The notes below the pieces were generated by a model. That model was given only the letters and a program-made list of their open reading frames with translations. It did not search any database and was not told the DNA's origin. The translations under genes were made by a program, and so were the position numbers. Shown one piece after another: positions 47,084 through 54,843 of a stretch of 64,000 nucleotides of DNA. Position 1 is the first letter of the stretch, and each line of letters opens with the position of its first letter. Origin of the DNA: Halomonas sp. ALS9 (GTDB lineage: Bacteria > Pseudomonadota > Gammaproteobacteria > Pseudomonadales > Halomonadaceae); contig NZ_LXRG01000110.1 in assembly GCF_001651035.1 (NCBI RefSeq), forward strand, positions 372,001-436,000, read 5' to 3'.

Positions 47084-48448
47084 ATGGAAGGTAATTTCGA
47101 AAAATATAAAGAGGATATGACCGACGACATCGCAACGTGCCTAGATAGCATGGGCGTTCAACCGATTCTATTCGTTGGCTCAGGGATGTCTCAGCGTTAC
47201 TTTGGCGGGCCGAATTGGGATGATTTGCTTAAAGCTTTAGCAGAGCAGTGCCCTATCCTCGATAAAAGCTACGCTTACTACAAGCAAAAGAATAACTCTT
47301 TAATTGAGGTGGGCGCTGAGTTTTCAGAAGCTTACCGGGAGTGGGCATGGGGTGAAGGAAACGACCAGTTTCCCGAAGAGCTGTTCACAGATTCTCAACC
47401 ACCCGATATTTACTTTAAGCACAAGGTTTCAGAATACTTTGAAAAGGTCATAAAGCCAGACTTTGATCAGGTTTTCGCAGGTGATTTTTCTGAAGAGATC
47501 GAGGCGCTGAAGGGTATTAGGCCGCATGCGTTGATCACTACTAATTATGATCGGTTTTTTGAGCAAGTTTTTTCTGATTATTCAAGCATAATTGGCCAGT
47601 CTATACTAAAAGCAAATTACACTGATGTTGGGGAAATTCTCAAAATTCATGGCTGTTCTTCGGAACCTGAAAGCATTGTTATCACGTCCTCAGATTATGA
47701 GGACTTTAAAGCTAAGAAAAAATATTTAAGTGCTAAATTATTAACCTTCTTTGCCGAGCACCCACTCGTCTTTCTTGGTTATAGCGCTGAAGATCCGAAT
47801 ATTAGGTCTATCTTGTCTGATATCGATGAAATTCTTTCTCCGGATAATGACTTGATACCAAATATCTACATTGTGGAATGGAATAAGAATGTTTCCAATA
47901 TGACGTCCTACCCAAGAGAGAAACTCATTGCCATCGACCATGAGCGAAGCGTTCGTGTAAAAAGTATAGTCGCAGACGATTTTACTTGGGTATATCAAGC
48001 ATTTGGCTCATCAGATGCTATTACTGCTATTAATCCAAAAATACTGAGAGCGCTACTTGCTCGGACTTACTCGCTAGTTAGGCATGATATCCCAAAACGG
48101 ACTGTGGAGGTCAACTATCAAACTCTTGAGCATGCTGTTTCCGAAGAGGGTCAGTTAGCAAAGCTTTATGGGATAACAACGCTCGACGACCCCACCGCCG
48201 TAAATGCAATGTATCCTTTCTCTTTAACTCAGGTGGCAAAATCTCTGGGATATAAAAGCTGGCATCACGCAAATCAACTAATTATGATAGTTGAGCAAGA
48301 TAAGGGCGTGAATATAAAACAAAGTGATAATAAATATCACGTAGCAATAATGGCGGGACAAGTTATGCAAACACACAAATATTCGCAGGCAGCAATAGAT
48401 TTGCTGGAGTTGGTCAAAGCTGGTGAGGATTATGAGGTTCAGGTATAA
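47084..48448 (+). CDS. SIR2-domain protein with C-terminal wHTH-like extension
   Basis: 454 residues. SIR2 fold at about 20-260: nucleotide loop FVGSGMSQRYF (30-40), catalytic region ITTNYDRFFE (151-160), KIHG with the candidate catalytic histidine (189), and VFLGYSAEDPNIR (229-241). Such SIR2_2-type domains act as NAD-degrading effectors in several anti-phage systems. From about 330 an unrelated helical part ends in a winged-helix-like segment (FSLTQVAKSLGYKSWHHANQLI). GGAAGAGA precedes the ATG at 47084. Codon use is distinctly AT-rich. Same strand as PRTase-NADAR, from which the attC-like site separates it. Confidence 0.85.
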   Translation: MEGNFEKYKEDMTDDIATCLDSMGVQPILFVGSGMSQRYFGGPNWDDLLKALAEQCPILDKSYAYYKQKNNSLIEVGAEFSEAYREWAWGEGNDQFPEELFTDSQPPDIYFKHKVSEYFEKVIKPDFDQVFAGDFSEEIEALKGIRPHALITTNYDRFFEQVFSDYSSIIGQSILKANYTDVGEILKIHGCSSEPESIVITSSDYEDFKAKKKYLSAKLLTFFAEHPLVFLGYSAEDPNIRSILSDIDEILSPDNDLIPNIYIVEWNKNVSNMTSYPREKLIAIDHERSVRVKSIVADDFTWVYQAFGSSDAITAINPKILRALLARTYSLVRHDIPKRTVEVNYQTLEHAVSEEGQLAKLYGITTLDDPTAVNAMYPFSLTQVAKSLGYKSWHHANQLIMIVEQDKGVNIKQSDNKYHVAIMAGQVMQTHKYSQAAIDLLELVKAGEDYEVQV

Positions 48449-48594
48449 GTAGCTAGCCAGTGATTAAATGCGATAAATTTCCCGCTGCCGCTCCAAGTCG
48501 GCGACTTGTTTAAGGTTTTGTATATCAGGAAAACCTCAATAGCCGCTTCTGGCCGATAAAGGTCGTACCAAATTTGGTAGTTTTCTTTACACAT
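48439..48594 (-). pseudogene. Possible remnant of a RelE/ParE-type toxin
   Basis: A 51-residue frame on the minus strand, NYQIWYDLYRPEAAIEVFLIYKTLNK, resembles the central strands of RelE/ParE toxins (xYRIxYxxxxxxIEVxxIxH). It lacks the first half and its stop overlaps the SIR2 3' end. The 80 bp between it and the HigA gene hold nothing clear. Confidence 0.25.
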
Positions 48595-48680
48595 AGTGAT
48601 CGCCCATCAGAGGCCTTGTAAGGGACGGTTTTGAGTAAAGAAATTGCGTAAATATTTCTACTTACAGAACAGGAATGTTT

Positions 48681-48962
48681 TTAAGCGACTTCAAGTACGC
48701 GCATTTCGACATGCAGCCCCGCCGCTACCACCATGTTCACCAGCGTATCGAGACCAAATAGATGGATTTTGCCACACATCAGATCGGATACCCTGGGTTG
48801 AGTGACGCCCAGCCGCTTAGCAGCTTCGCCCTGAGTCCAGCCCTGCCGGTTAATGTGCTGCTCAAGGGCCATCATCAGGCCGGAGCGAAGCTTCATATTT
48901 TCCGCTTCGGCGGCAGTATCCTCGATGGCGTCCCACACGCTTTCAAAAGTCTCATTACTCAT
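48681..48962 (-). CDS. HigA-type antitoxin, XRE HTH
   Basis: 93 residues with an XRE/HTH-37-like domain (GWTQGEAAKRLGVTQPRVSDLMCGK, about 40-65) and a C-terminal segment ending EMRVLEVA. It binds DNA and neutralises the toxin encoded immediately upstream. Its start overlaps the toxin stop by 4 bp. The toxin-first order is typical for higBA-like pairs. Confidence 0.88.
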   Translation of the reverse strand: MSNETFESVWDAIEDTAAEAENMKLRSGLMMALEQHINRQGWTQGEAAKRLGVTQPRVSDLMCGKIHLFGLDTLVNMVVAAGLHVEMRVLEVA

Positions 48963-49297
48963 CGTTTCACCTCGCTTAGCAAGGCGCGATATCTGGCTTC
49001 GGCCAGGTCGAGATCCGCCTTACTCGTCTTCTGGGTTTTCTTCTGGAAGCAGTGCAGAACATAGACAGCTTCGGCGAGCTTGGCTACGTAGATCACTCGA
49101 AATGCACCACTAGCGTCTATGATACGAATTTCCCGAATGCCCTGACCAACGGTGGCCATTGGCTTCCAGTCGTTCGGATCAAGCCCTCTTTGTACCTTGT
49201 CGAGCTGGTAACCTGCTTCCTGCCGAACAGTCGCCGGGAAAGCGCGGAGATCGGCGAGGGCGCTGCCTCGGAAATTCAGGGGCTTATATTCTGACAT
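48959..49297 (-). CDS. HigB-type toxin (RelE superfamily, Gp49-like)
   Basis: About 112 residues: FRGSALADLRAFPATVRQEAGYQLDKVQRG at the N-terminus, then GIREIRIIDASGAFRVIYVAKLAEAVYVLHCFQKKTQKTSKADLDLA, which is the phage-derived Gp49/HigB signature (an mRNA-cleaving toxin). The preferred start is the ATG at 49297; one at 49312 is in frame. First gene of the pair, with a palindromic operator just ahead. Confidence 0.9.
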   Translation of the reverse strand: MSEYKPLNFRGSALADLRAFPATVRQEAGYQLDKVQRGLDPNDWKPMATVGQGIREIRIIDASGAFRVIYVAKLAEAVYVLHCFQKKTQKTSKADLDLAEARYRALLSEVKR

Positions 49298-49305
49298 GAT
49301 GCAAG

Positions 49306-49323
49306 TATACAAAGTTCTGTATA
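49306..49323. promoter_or_regulatory. Inverted-repeat operator of the HigBA pair
   Basis: TATACA-N6-TGTATA lies 9 bp before the toxin start. A palindrome in this place is the usual autoregulation site of toxin-antitoxin operons. Confidence 0.6.
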
Positions 49324-49829
49324 GTTCGCAATGTAGGTGCTACCCATAGGCATGCTGTTCGAGAAAGGTGAGGACCCCAAATCAGTACAGTAGCGGTACA
49401 CACACTAGCTTCGCATGCTATCTTCTAACTTCGCTAAATTACTGATTCTAAATAACTGTACCTTTTTCTAAATTACGGCTACTTCCCTTTATTTATCAGT
49501 AAGTTATTGTTATAGTGACCAGCTCGTAATCCCTTGATCGTAGGTTCAAGTCCTACTGGGCCCACCATTCTTGCTTGTTCAAGCAAGGGAATGGCTCCCT
49601 TGGTGCTCTACGGTACTAAACTGCTCAATTTTCCCTTCATCTCGGATGCTTAGGCTTGATGGCTAATCGCCCCTTGATGGGCATGTATGATATTGGTCTT
49701 TAATTGATTATTTATAGCGTTGGTAAGCAAGCCGCTTTGAAGCCGCAAGAGTGGCAGTCAATACTAGTTCAAACTATGTTTCCCAGACGTACCAGTACGA
49801 CGTTGAATTACCTTTACACCCAATAAGCT
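49324..49829. other. Gene-free stretch around the direct tRNA fragment
   Basis: About 500 bp with no supported gene. The only landmark is the tRNA 3' fragment at 49523-49569. Confidence 0.5.
49523..49569 (+). repeat. Degenerate direct repeat of the tRNA 3' half (att-like)
   Basis: 47 bp matching 43284-43330 at 45 positions, from the anticodon loop through CCA and two bases beyond. The changes are CAT to CGT in the anticodon and one more G to A. A partial tRNA in direct orientation is the usual trace of tRNA-targeted integration and marks the right end of a 6.2-kb unit. Confidence 0.85.
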
Positions 49830-50115
49830 TTAGTGCGAAGCAAGCTCGTTGAAAAAGGCTGGGTTGTCCTGAATAGTCGCCAGTACCTTAGCGGCTAGCC
49901 CCGAAGGGGTTACGGCGTTTGGTTTCCCAGCTTTTGATGGTGTCCACACTGGTTCCCATAGCTTTAGCAAACTCCGCCTGAGAGAAATGAAGATTGGCCC
50001 GGATAGCACTCACATCGGCCACCTCATGGCGTGTGATGCGGCTAGCTTCAGTATTGCCTTGTTTGATCTCAACGGCTTCCTGCAGTGATGCTTGAAGTTC
50101 ATCAAAAATGCTCAT
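49830..50115 (-). pseudogene. Frameshifted HTH antitoxin
   Basis: An XRE-type HTH protein (FSQAEFAKAMGTSVDTIKSWETKRRNP) reads for 75 codons to a stop. Skipping one base in the CCCCTTCGG run near 49904-49912 restores the family's usual ending (SGLAAKVLATIQDNPAFFNELASH, stop at 49830). One inserted base therefore explains the truncation. Its ATG overlaps the end of the toxin remnant upstream, the normal order in such pairs. Confidence 0.7.
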
Positions 50116-50328
50116 TTGGAAACCTCCGCTTTCAGTTGGTGGGTCAGTGTTTTCAGTGTGGCCTTTTCAGCGGGCGTTAAGCGATCCTTCACGCTCTTGG
50201 GGTAGCTCAGTATCAGGTAGATTCTTTCTGTCATCAATAAAAGTAAATAACCCGAGCGCCGTTGCCCTTACTTTTTGGTCTAACGCCATGCGGATTTTCG
50301 CGGGCTCCCGTATCAGCATAATAGTGAC
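50112..50328 (-). pseudogene. Frameshifted RelE-type toxin remnant
   Basis: Three minus-strand frames in sequence recreate a RelE-family toxin: LIREPAKIRMALDQ, then KSKGNGARVIYFY, then ERIYLILSYPKSVKDRLTPAEKATLKTL. At least two frameshifts and loss of the N-terminus make it inactive. It ends overlapping the start of the also frameshifted antitoxin. Confidence 0.6.
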
Positions 50329-50626
50329 CTACGAGTATTGTAGAACCGAGAGAATGTTCATCGTGATCGAAGGCGTGGCTTGCAACGCGGCGAGAGTTGT
50401 TTGCCACGTGGGTGGTTACATTCCAAGCTTGCTTTTGATGGCTGACAAGTAGGAGGTATTCTGCAGAGTTTTTGCGGCGCTTTAATTTTTAAATTTTACG
50501 TTAACTTTTTGATTTTTATAAATTAATAATAATGAATATGATTTTTTTAATGTCGTGTTTTTTGTGTTTTTAAGCCTGAGGGTATAGAGTAAAATTCTGT
50601 CATTATCCAGCTGCTGGAGGTGTCAC
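50329..50626. other. AT-rich leader of the AbiE operon
   Basis: No gene. The stretch from about 50480 to 50570 is extremely AT-rich and presumably contains the AbiE promoter. AbiEi proteins usually bind inverted repeats here; none was clear by eye. Confidence 0.45.
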
Positions 50627-51043
50627 ATGGCTACTCAAACGCTTGAGTCACGCATTCGTGACAAAATTCGCAAAAGTCGGCGGACGGTATTTCTACGTGA
50701 TGATTTCGCTGCACTGGGTGGTTATGACCAAGTTGGCCGTGTGCTTCGTCAATTAGAAGTGCAGGGACGATTATTACGTATTGGAAAGGGCCTATACGCC
50801 AAAGCGCGTCAAAATCGTATCACAGGCAAGCCAATGCTTGCGGCGCCCGGTGGCTTTGACCAGGCTGCCAAAGAGGCATTGAATCGCCTAGGGGTGCAGT
50901 GGGAGCCAGCCAGTGCAGAAAAGGCTTATCAGGCGGGCCGTACACAAATTCCGGCGCGAGTGGTGGTCAAAGTAAAAGGCCCGTTTAATCGACAGATTGC
51001 CTACGGAAACTATCGCTTGGGTATCGAGCGAGCTTCTGCATGA
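50627..51043 (+). CDS. AbiEi-like antitoxin (DUF6088, wHTH)
   Basis: 138 residues. N-terminal winged helix (TVFLRDDFAALGGYDQVGRVLRQLEVQGRLLRIGKGLYAKA), then a short C-terminal domain. Matches the DUF6088/AbiEi group, which represses its operon and counters the partner nucleotidyltransferase. GGAGG lies ahead of the ATG. Its stop overlaps the toxin start (ATGA). The AbiE family is a type IV toxin-antitoxin that gives abortive phage resistance. Confidence 0.88.
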   Translation: MATQTLESRIRDKIRKSRRTVFLRDDFAALGGYDQVGRVLRQLEVQGRLLRIGKGLYAKARQNRITGKPMLAAPGGFDQAAKEALNRLGVQWEPASAEKAYQAGRTQIPARVVVKVKGPFNRQIAYGNYRLGIERASA

Positions 51044-52002
51044 AAATTGATCCTAGCATGTTTTCTGATGTGGCGGATGCGCTGGGTATCGACGGCCCCG
51101 CGATTGTGGAAAAAGACGTCTATGCCGTCCATTTATTGAGCCTGCTTTCAACCCTGAATTCGGAGACGTTTGAGCTGGTATTCGCAGGGGGTACCAGCCT
51201 AGCAAAAGCCCACCATAAGCTTTTCCGTATGTCCGAAGATATTGATATCAAGCTTGTTGCTCGCGATAGGAAAGCAACAGGCATGTCTAGAACGGCGCTG
51301 AAGGTAGAACGAAAGGCGGTGCTGACCGAAATAGAAACAATCATCAGCCGTTCTCAGATCCTAGAACTTGATTCCGATGATGGGGTAGTCAAGCGTAACG
51401 AGTACCGGTATGCAGAGTTTACCGTTCGCTATCCTCGGACTCAGAGGAACATTTCAGCGCTTCGACCTGACTTGAAGCTAGACGTCACAGCATCAGAACT
51501 TTATGAACCCGCCGTTTTGTGCCCTGTCAGCTCTTTATATGCCGATGTTCTTAAGTTATCCCCAGAGGTAGCTTCCTTTCCGGTGGTTAGCTTACATGCC
51601 ACGATCAGCGAGAAGCTTGTGGCATTATTGCGTCGCACGGCTCACGTTAATCGTGATCTTTCCCGAAAAGACGATGAAACACTGGTGAGGCACGTCTACG
51701 ATCTGCACATGGCGACATCCGGCGGATATGACATGGCTGCATTACGTACGCTGGTAGAGGCGGTCATACAGACGGACGTGGCTCAGTTCGGCAACCAGCA
51801 TGCGCAATTTGTCACTAACCCAGCCGGTGAACTGCTATATGGCCTTGGGTGCTTACAGACCCATCCGATCCATCAGGATCGCTACGAGCGCTTTATCGGC
51901 CCGTTAGTTTATCATGATGAGCCCGCCACTTGGGGTGATGCTTTACAGACAGTGGCCGAGTTGGCCCAACAGCTGCTGTCGGAGGGTAGGGCTGAGCGCT
52001 AA
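51040..52002 (+). CDS. AbiEii/AbiGii-type nucleotidyltransferase toxin
   Basis: 320 residues. The nucleotidyltransferase site is FAGGTSLAKAHHKLFRMSEDIDIKL, with GGTS at 50-53 and the metal aspartates D67 and D69. A further conserved segment, HVYDLHMA, lies near 225, in the helical domain. The protein transfers nucleotides to target RNA (tRNA in studied relatives) and stops growth when free of AbiEi. Intact and co-translated with the antitoxin. Confidence 0.9.
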   Translation: MKIDPSMFSDVADALGIDGPAIVEKDVYAVHLLSLLSTLNSETFELVFAGGTSLAKAHHKLFRMSEDIDIKLVARDRKATGMSRTALKVERKAVLTEIETIISRSQILELDSDDGVVKRNEYRYAEFTVRYPRTQRNISALRPDLKLDVTASELYEPAVLCPVSSLYADVLKLSPEVASFPVVSLHATISEKLVALLRRTAHVNRDLSRKDDETLVRHVYDLHMATSGGYDMAALRTLVEAVIQTDVAQFGNQHAQFVTNPAGELLYGLGCLQTHPIHQDRYERFIGPLVYHDEPATWGDALQTVAELAQQLLSEGRAER

Positions 52003-52317
52003 CGTATTCTTTTCCAAGTACCTAACGTCTGTCGTTTACTTATCACGTTGCACCTAAAATAATTTCCTTAGCCGTTTTGTGCGGCTTGTTATGCTGTCAA
52101 CTGCCTATCTATTAGCCTTATGGCGAATCAACTATCGACCCTTCATCTTGTTGTAGCTGGTGGCCATTTGGTACCTAACAGGGTGGAAGCCATGTAAAGG
52201 GTGTAACGTGTGGAAAGCTATAATTATATGAAAAATATACGTTTATGCGTTGCAGGCGCGATCTCGAAGTTTGTTTGATTGCACTCATAATCCCCTGTTT
52301 TTAAATAGGCTATATAG
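52003..52317. other. Gene-free right end of the island
   Basis: 315 bp with no supported gene. A short hairpin (AGCCG/CGGCT, near 52070-52086) could end AbiE transcription. A 12-bp match to the tRNA anticodon arm (ACTCATAATCCC) occurs at 52283-52294. Confidence 0.45.
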
Positions 52318-52369
52318 AAATGGTGGGCCCAGTAGGACTTGAACCTACGACCAAGGGATTATGAGTCCC
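52318..52369 (-). repeat. Exact inverted copy of the tRNA 3' half (att-like)
   Basis: 52 bp identical to tRNA bases 43280-43331, on the minus strand. It covers the 3' side from the anticodon stem to CCA plus three downstream bases; the 5' half is missing, so it is not a functional tRNA. It bounds the accessory region on the right and forms an inverted repeat with the intact tRNA gene. Confidence 0.93.
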
Positions 52370-52445
52370 TGGAGCTGCGGTATATCTGATTCTAGTTAAC
52401 CCTGCGCACGTCTGAAATTTTCAAGTCTCCCGTTTTCACACAACA

Positions 52446-52757
52446 TTACCCAACCCACCAGCGCCAACCCGCAGCGCAAAGCATACCCATTGCAATCGAT
52501 ACCAGCGGGCTTCTCAATACTACCGCCACCGTGCCAGCAGCGATGGCCGCGAGCCGAACGCCGCCGTCACCATGCACGATGATGGGCGTAATAACGGCAA
52601 TCAGGACTGAGCTAGACATGGCATCGACGAACCGCCTAACGCGTGGGCCTAGTGGTACATGTGACATGACCAGCAGCCCCAGCACTCTGGAGCCATAAGC
52701 AATCACCACCATTAGCATGATGGCTATTAATGACTGCCACACTGATGATGAGCTCAT
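52446..52757 (-). CDS. azlD: AzlD-family branched-chain amino acid export subunit
   Basis: 103 residues, three to four membrane spans, the small partner of AzlC. The start at 52757 (MSSSSVWQ) overlaps the azlC stop by 4 bp, setting the start over longer in-frame options. AzlCD exports branched-chain amino acids or analogues such as azaleucine. Confidence 0.85.
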   Translation of the reverse strand: MSSSSVWQSLIAIMLMVVIAYGSRVLGLLVMSHVPLGPRVRRFVDAMSSSVLIAVITPIIVHGDGGVRLAAIAAGTVAVVLRSPLVSIAMGMLCAAGWRWWVG

Positions 52758-53476
52758 AAGGCGCTTTCCCTGAACCAGCGTCCAGGCAACAACACGGCCA
52801 CCACGCCACCGGTAATGGCGCCCACCATCACATGTAGGTAGGGCGGTAACCACCAGTACGCCATTAATGCGCTAGCCGCTGCTGCCAGCCAGGGCAGAAC
52901 CATGGCTGCTTTGGGGTTGCCACCGACAACGATCATTAGCAGAAAGCACAGCATAATCACATCAAGGCCGAAGCGTTCAGGCTGGGTAATGCCTCCGCCA
53001 AAGGCTAGCCCAAGCGCCGTGCCCACGACCCATGCACACCACAGCGCTATTCCGCCGCCTAACAGAATGCCCAGATTGCGCTCGCCGCGCTGATACTCTC
53101 CCAGTGCCATCGCCCAGTTGGAGTCGGTCAGCAGCATCACCATCGCGAATTGCTGGCGTCTAGGTAACGGCTTGAGCCAGGGGTAGAGCGCCGCGCTCAT
53201 TAGCATATGCCGGGTATGGATCGCCAGTGTGACTGCCGCCAATGCCAGTAGCGGTAGCGGCGAATGCCACATCTCCAAGGCCGCAAATTGCGATGGCGCC
53301 GCGAATACAAACAGGCTCATTAACATCGCTTCCCAACCGGCCAACCCTTGATGCACTGCGGCAACGCCAAACGCTAAACCAAAGGCAATCGTAAAAACCG
53401 CCAAAGGCAGCATCATGCGGATCCCTCGCCAGGTGCCCGCCATATCAAGCCGAGTGGGTTTTTCCTTTGCTTTCAT
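52754..53476 (-). CDS. azlC: AzlC-family branched-chain amino acid permease
   Basis: 240 residues with the AzlC pattern: LPLAVFTIAFGLAFGVAAVHQGLAGWEAMLMSLFVFAAPSQFAAL near the N-terminus and LLTDSNWAMAL in the middle. The start is the ATG at 53476 with AAGG upstream; the frame is open for 39 more codons without a good ribosome-binding site. Forms an operon with azlD; divergent from the TRAP binding-protein gene. Confidence 0.9.
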   Translation of the reverse strand: MKAKEKPTRLDMAGTWRGIRMMLPLAVFTIAFGLAFGVAAVHQGLAGWEAMLMSLFVFAAPSQFAALEMWHSPLPLLALAAVTLAIHTRHMLMSAALYPWLKPLPRRQQFAMVMLLTDSNWAMALGEYQRGERNLGILLGGGIALWCAWVVGTALGLAFGGGITQPERFGLDVIMLCFLLMIVVGGNPKAAMVLPWLAAAASALMAYWWLPPYLHVMVGAITGGVVAVLLPGRWFRESAL

Positions 53477-53623
53477 TATGTAACCTTGCTCCGCGGAATC
53501 GATCATGTAAAAAACAAACAGGCCTGCTTGTTTTTTTATTATTTGAAGTCTAGATTGAATTACGTACACGCGCCACACCGGGTGACGTGTCAATAAGACT
53601 TAGTCATACAACAGAAAAAAACA

Positions 53624-53638
53624 GCCGATTAAATCGGC
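53624..53638. promoter_or_regulatory. Palindrome just before the TRAP binding-protein gene
   Basis: GCCGATTAAATCGGC (6-bp arms around a 3-base loop) lies 12 bp before the ATG. It may be an operator for the TetR protein encoded in the same operon, or a leader hairpin affecting translation. Confidence 0.45.
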
Positions 53639-53650
53639 ACGGGAAACTAC

Positions 53651-54787
53651 ATGAACTCCACTCGTAAGACGCTGACACTAGCCGTTGCGACGCTGGCTTT
53701 GCCTGCCATGGTCTCATCGGCACAGGCAGCAACATCATTCATCGCCAATTCGTTCTACGATCAACAACACCCTCACTCCCTTAATGGTTATATCGAGTGG
53801 GCCGAAATGGTCAAGGAGCTCTCGAACGGCGAACTGCAACCCGAGGTATATACAGGCACCGTGCTGCTGGCACCACGCGCTAACCTGCAGGGTATTCAAG
53901 ATAATATCGTTCAGGTTGCTCATCATGCCGCAATCTACACGCCTTCCGAAATGCCGGTGGCTAATGCCGTTCAGGAGTTAGGCTTTAACTATGACGATCC
54001 GCTGGTTGGCATCCTGGCGGTGACAGATTTCAGTCTGAATAATCCGACCCAGCTTGCCGAGTGGAAGGAGCTAGATATTGTCTATCTAGGCGCCTATAAC
54101 ACGCCTTCCTATGTGCTGTTCTGCCGCGAGCCAGTGCGCAATCTAGAAGAGCTGCGCGGTAAGCGTATTCGTACCGCAGGCTCGACGGTTTCTGCCTGGA
54201 TTGAGCAAGCCGGGGGTACGCCGGTGAATGTGCCTTCCAGTGAGATGTACAGCGGTCTTGATCGAGGGTCTTTGGATTGTGCATCGAATGCAGCGAATGA
54301 CTTGATTGATCGGTCTCTTTGGGAAGTTGCCGAGCACACGACGCTGCTGCCGACCGGGATGTATTGGTCTGGCCCTCAGTGGGGCTTCAACTCGGGCTTT
54401 TGGGCTAGCCTCAGCGATGAAGAGCGCGATGTCTTCAAAGAAGCAACTGCCAAAGCAATGACACGCATGATCGTCCAGTACCTCGGCGCTTCTGAAGCCG
54501 CACTAGAAGAAGCCGCTTCCCATGGCAACAACATCTATGAGCCTGAAGAAGACTTGATGGCGTCCGTGGAGGCTTTCCGCGATGAAGCCTTGGCCAATGT
54601 CTACGATAAAGCCCGTGATGAGTATGGCGTTGAAGACCCCGAGGCGCTGATTGATGATTTTATCGCGACCTACGCAAAGTGGGATGCCTTACTTAGCGAC
54701 GTTGACCGCGAAGACGAAGACGCATTGGCCAAACTGGCCATGGAAGAGATCTACAATAAGCTTCCTGCTGACTACGGCATCTATTAA
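53651..54787 (+). CDS. TRAP transporter substrate-binding protein (DctP family)
   Basis: 378 residues with a signal peptide (MVSSAQA|ATSF). DctP fold: the conserved arginine region LEELRGKRIRTAGSTVSAWIEQAGG that usually grips a carboxylate, then PSSEMYSGLDRGSLDCASNA. It binds the substrate in the periplasm for the DctQM permease downstream. A 7-bp hairpin at 54800-54824 follows the stop, which could keep this gene expressed above the rest. Confidence 0.93.
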   Translation: MNSTRKTLTLAVATLALPAMVSSAQAATSFIANSFYDQQHPHSLNGYIEWAEMVKELSNGELQPEVYTGTVLLAPRANLQGIQDNIVQVAHHAAIYTPSEMPVANAVQELGFNYDDPLVGILAVTDFSLNNPTQLAEWKELDIVYLGAYNTPSYVLFCREPVRNLEELRGKRIRTAGSTVSAWIEQAGGTPVNVPSSEMYSGLDRGSLDCASNAANDLIDRSLWEVAEHTTLLPTGMYWSGPQWGFNSGFWASLSDEERDVFKEATAKAMTRMIVQYLGASEAALEEAASHGNNIYEPEEDLMASVEAFRDEALANVYDKARDEYGVEDPEALIDDFIATYAKWDALLSDVDREDEDALAKLAMEEIYNKLPADYGIY

Positions 54788-54799
54788 CGCTGCAACACT

Positions 54800-54824
54800 T
54801 AGGCCGTCGCATTGAGGCGGCCTA
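54800..54824 (+). other. Hairpin between TRAP binding protein and TetR genes
   Basis: TAGGCCG / CGGCCTA, perfect 7-bp stem with an 11-base loop and no T-run. Probably an mRNA 3'-end stabiliser or partial attenuator rather than a full terminator. Confidence 0.5.
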
Positions 54825-54843
54825 GGCCAAATAAGGGTTCGCT

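Noticed and set aside
52020..52094. ACCTAAC ... GTTATGC after AbiEii as a second attC
   Set aside because: Outer cores are present, but the inner arms do not pair with the needed spacing; the strongest structure is a simple AGCCG/CGGCT hairpin.
43331..52317. CRISPR array or cas genes in the accessory island
   Set aside because: No regularly spaced repeats and no cas-like proteins were seen.
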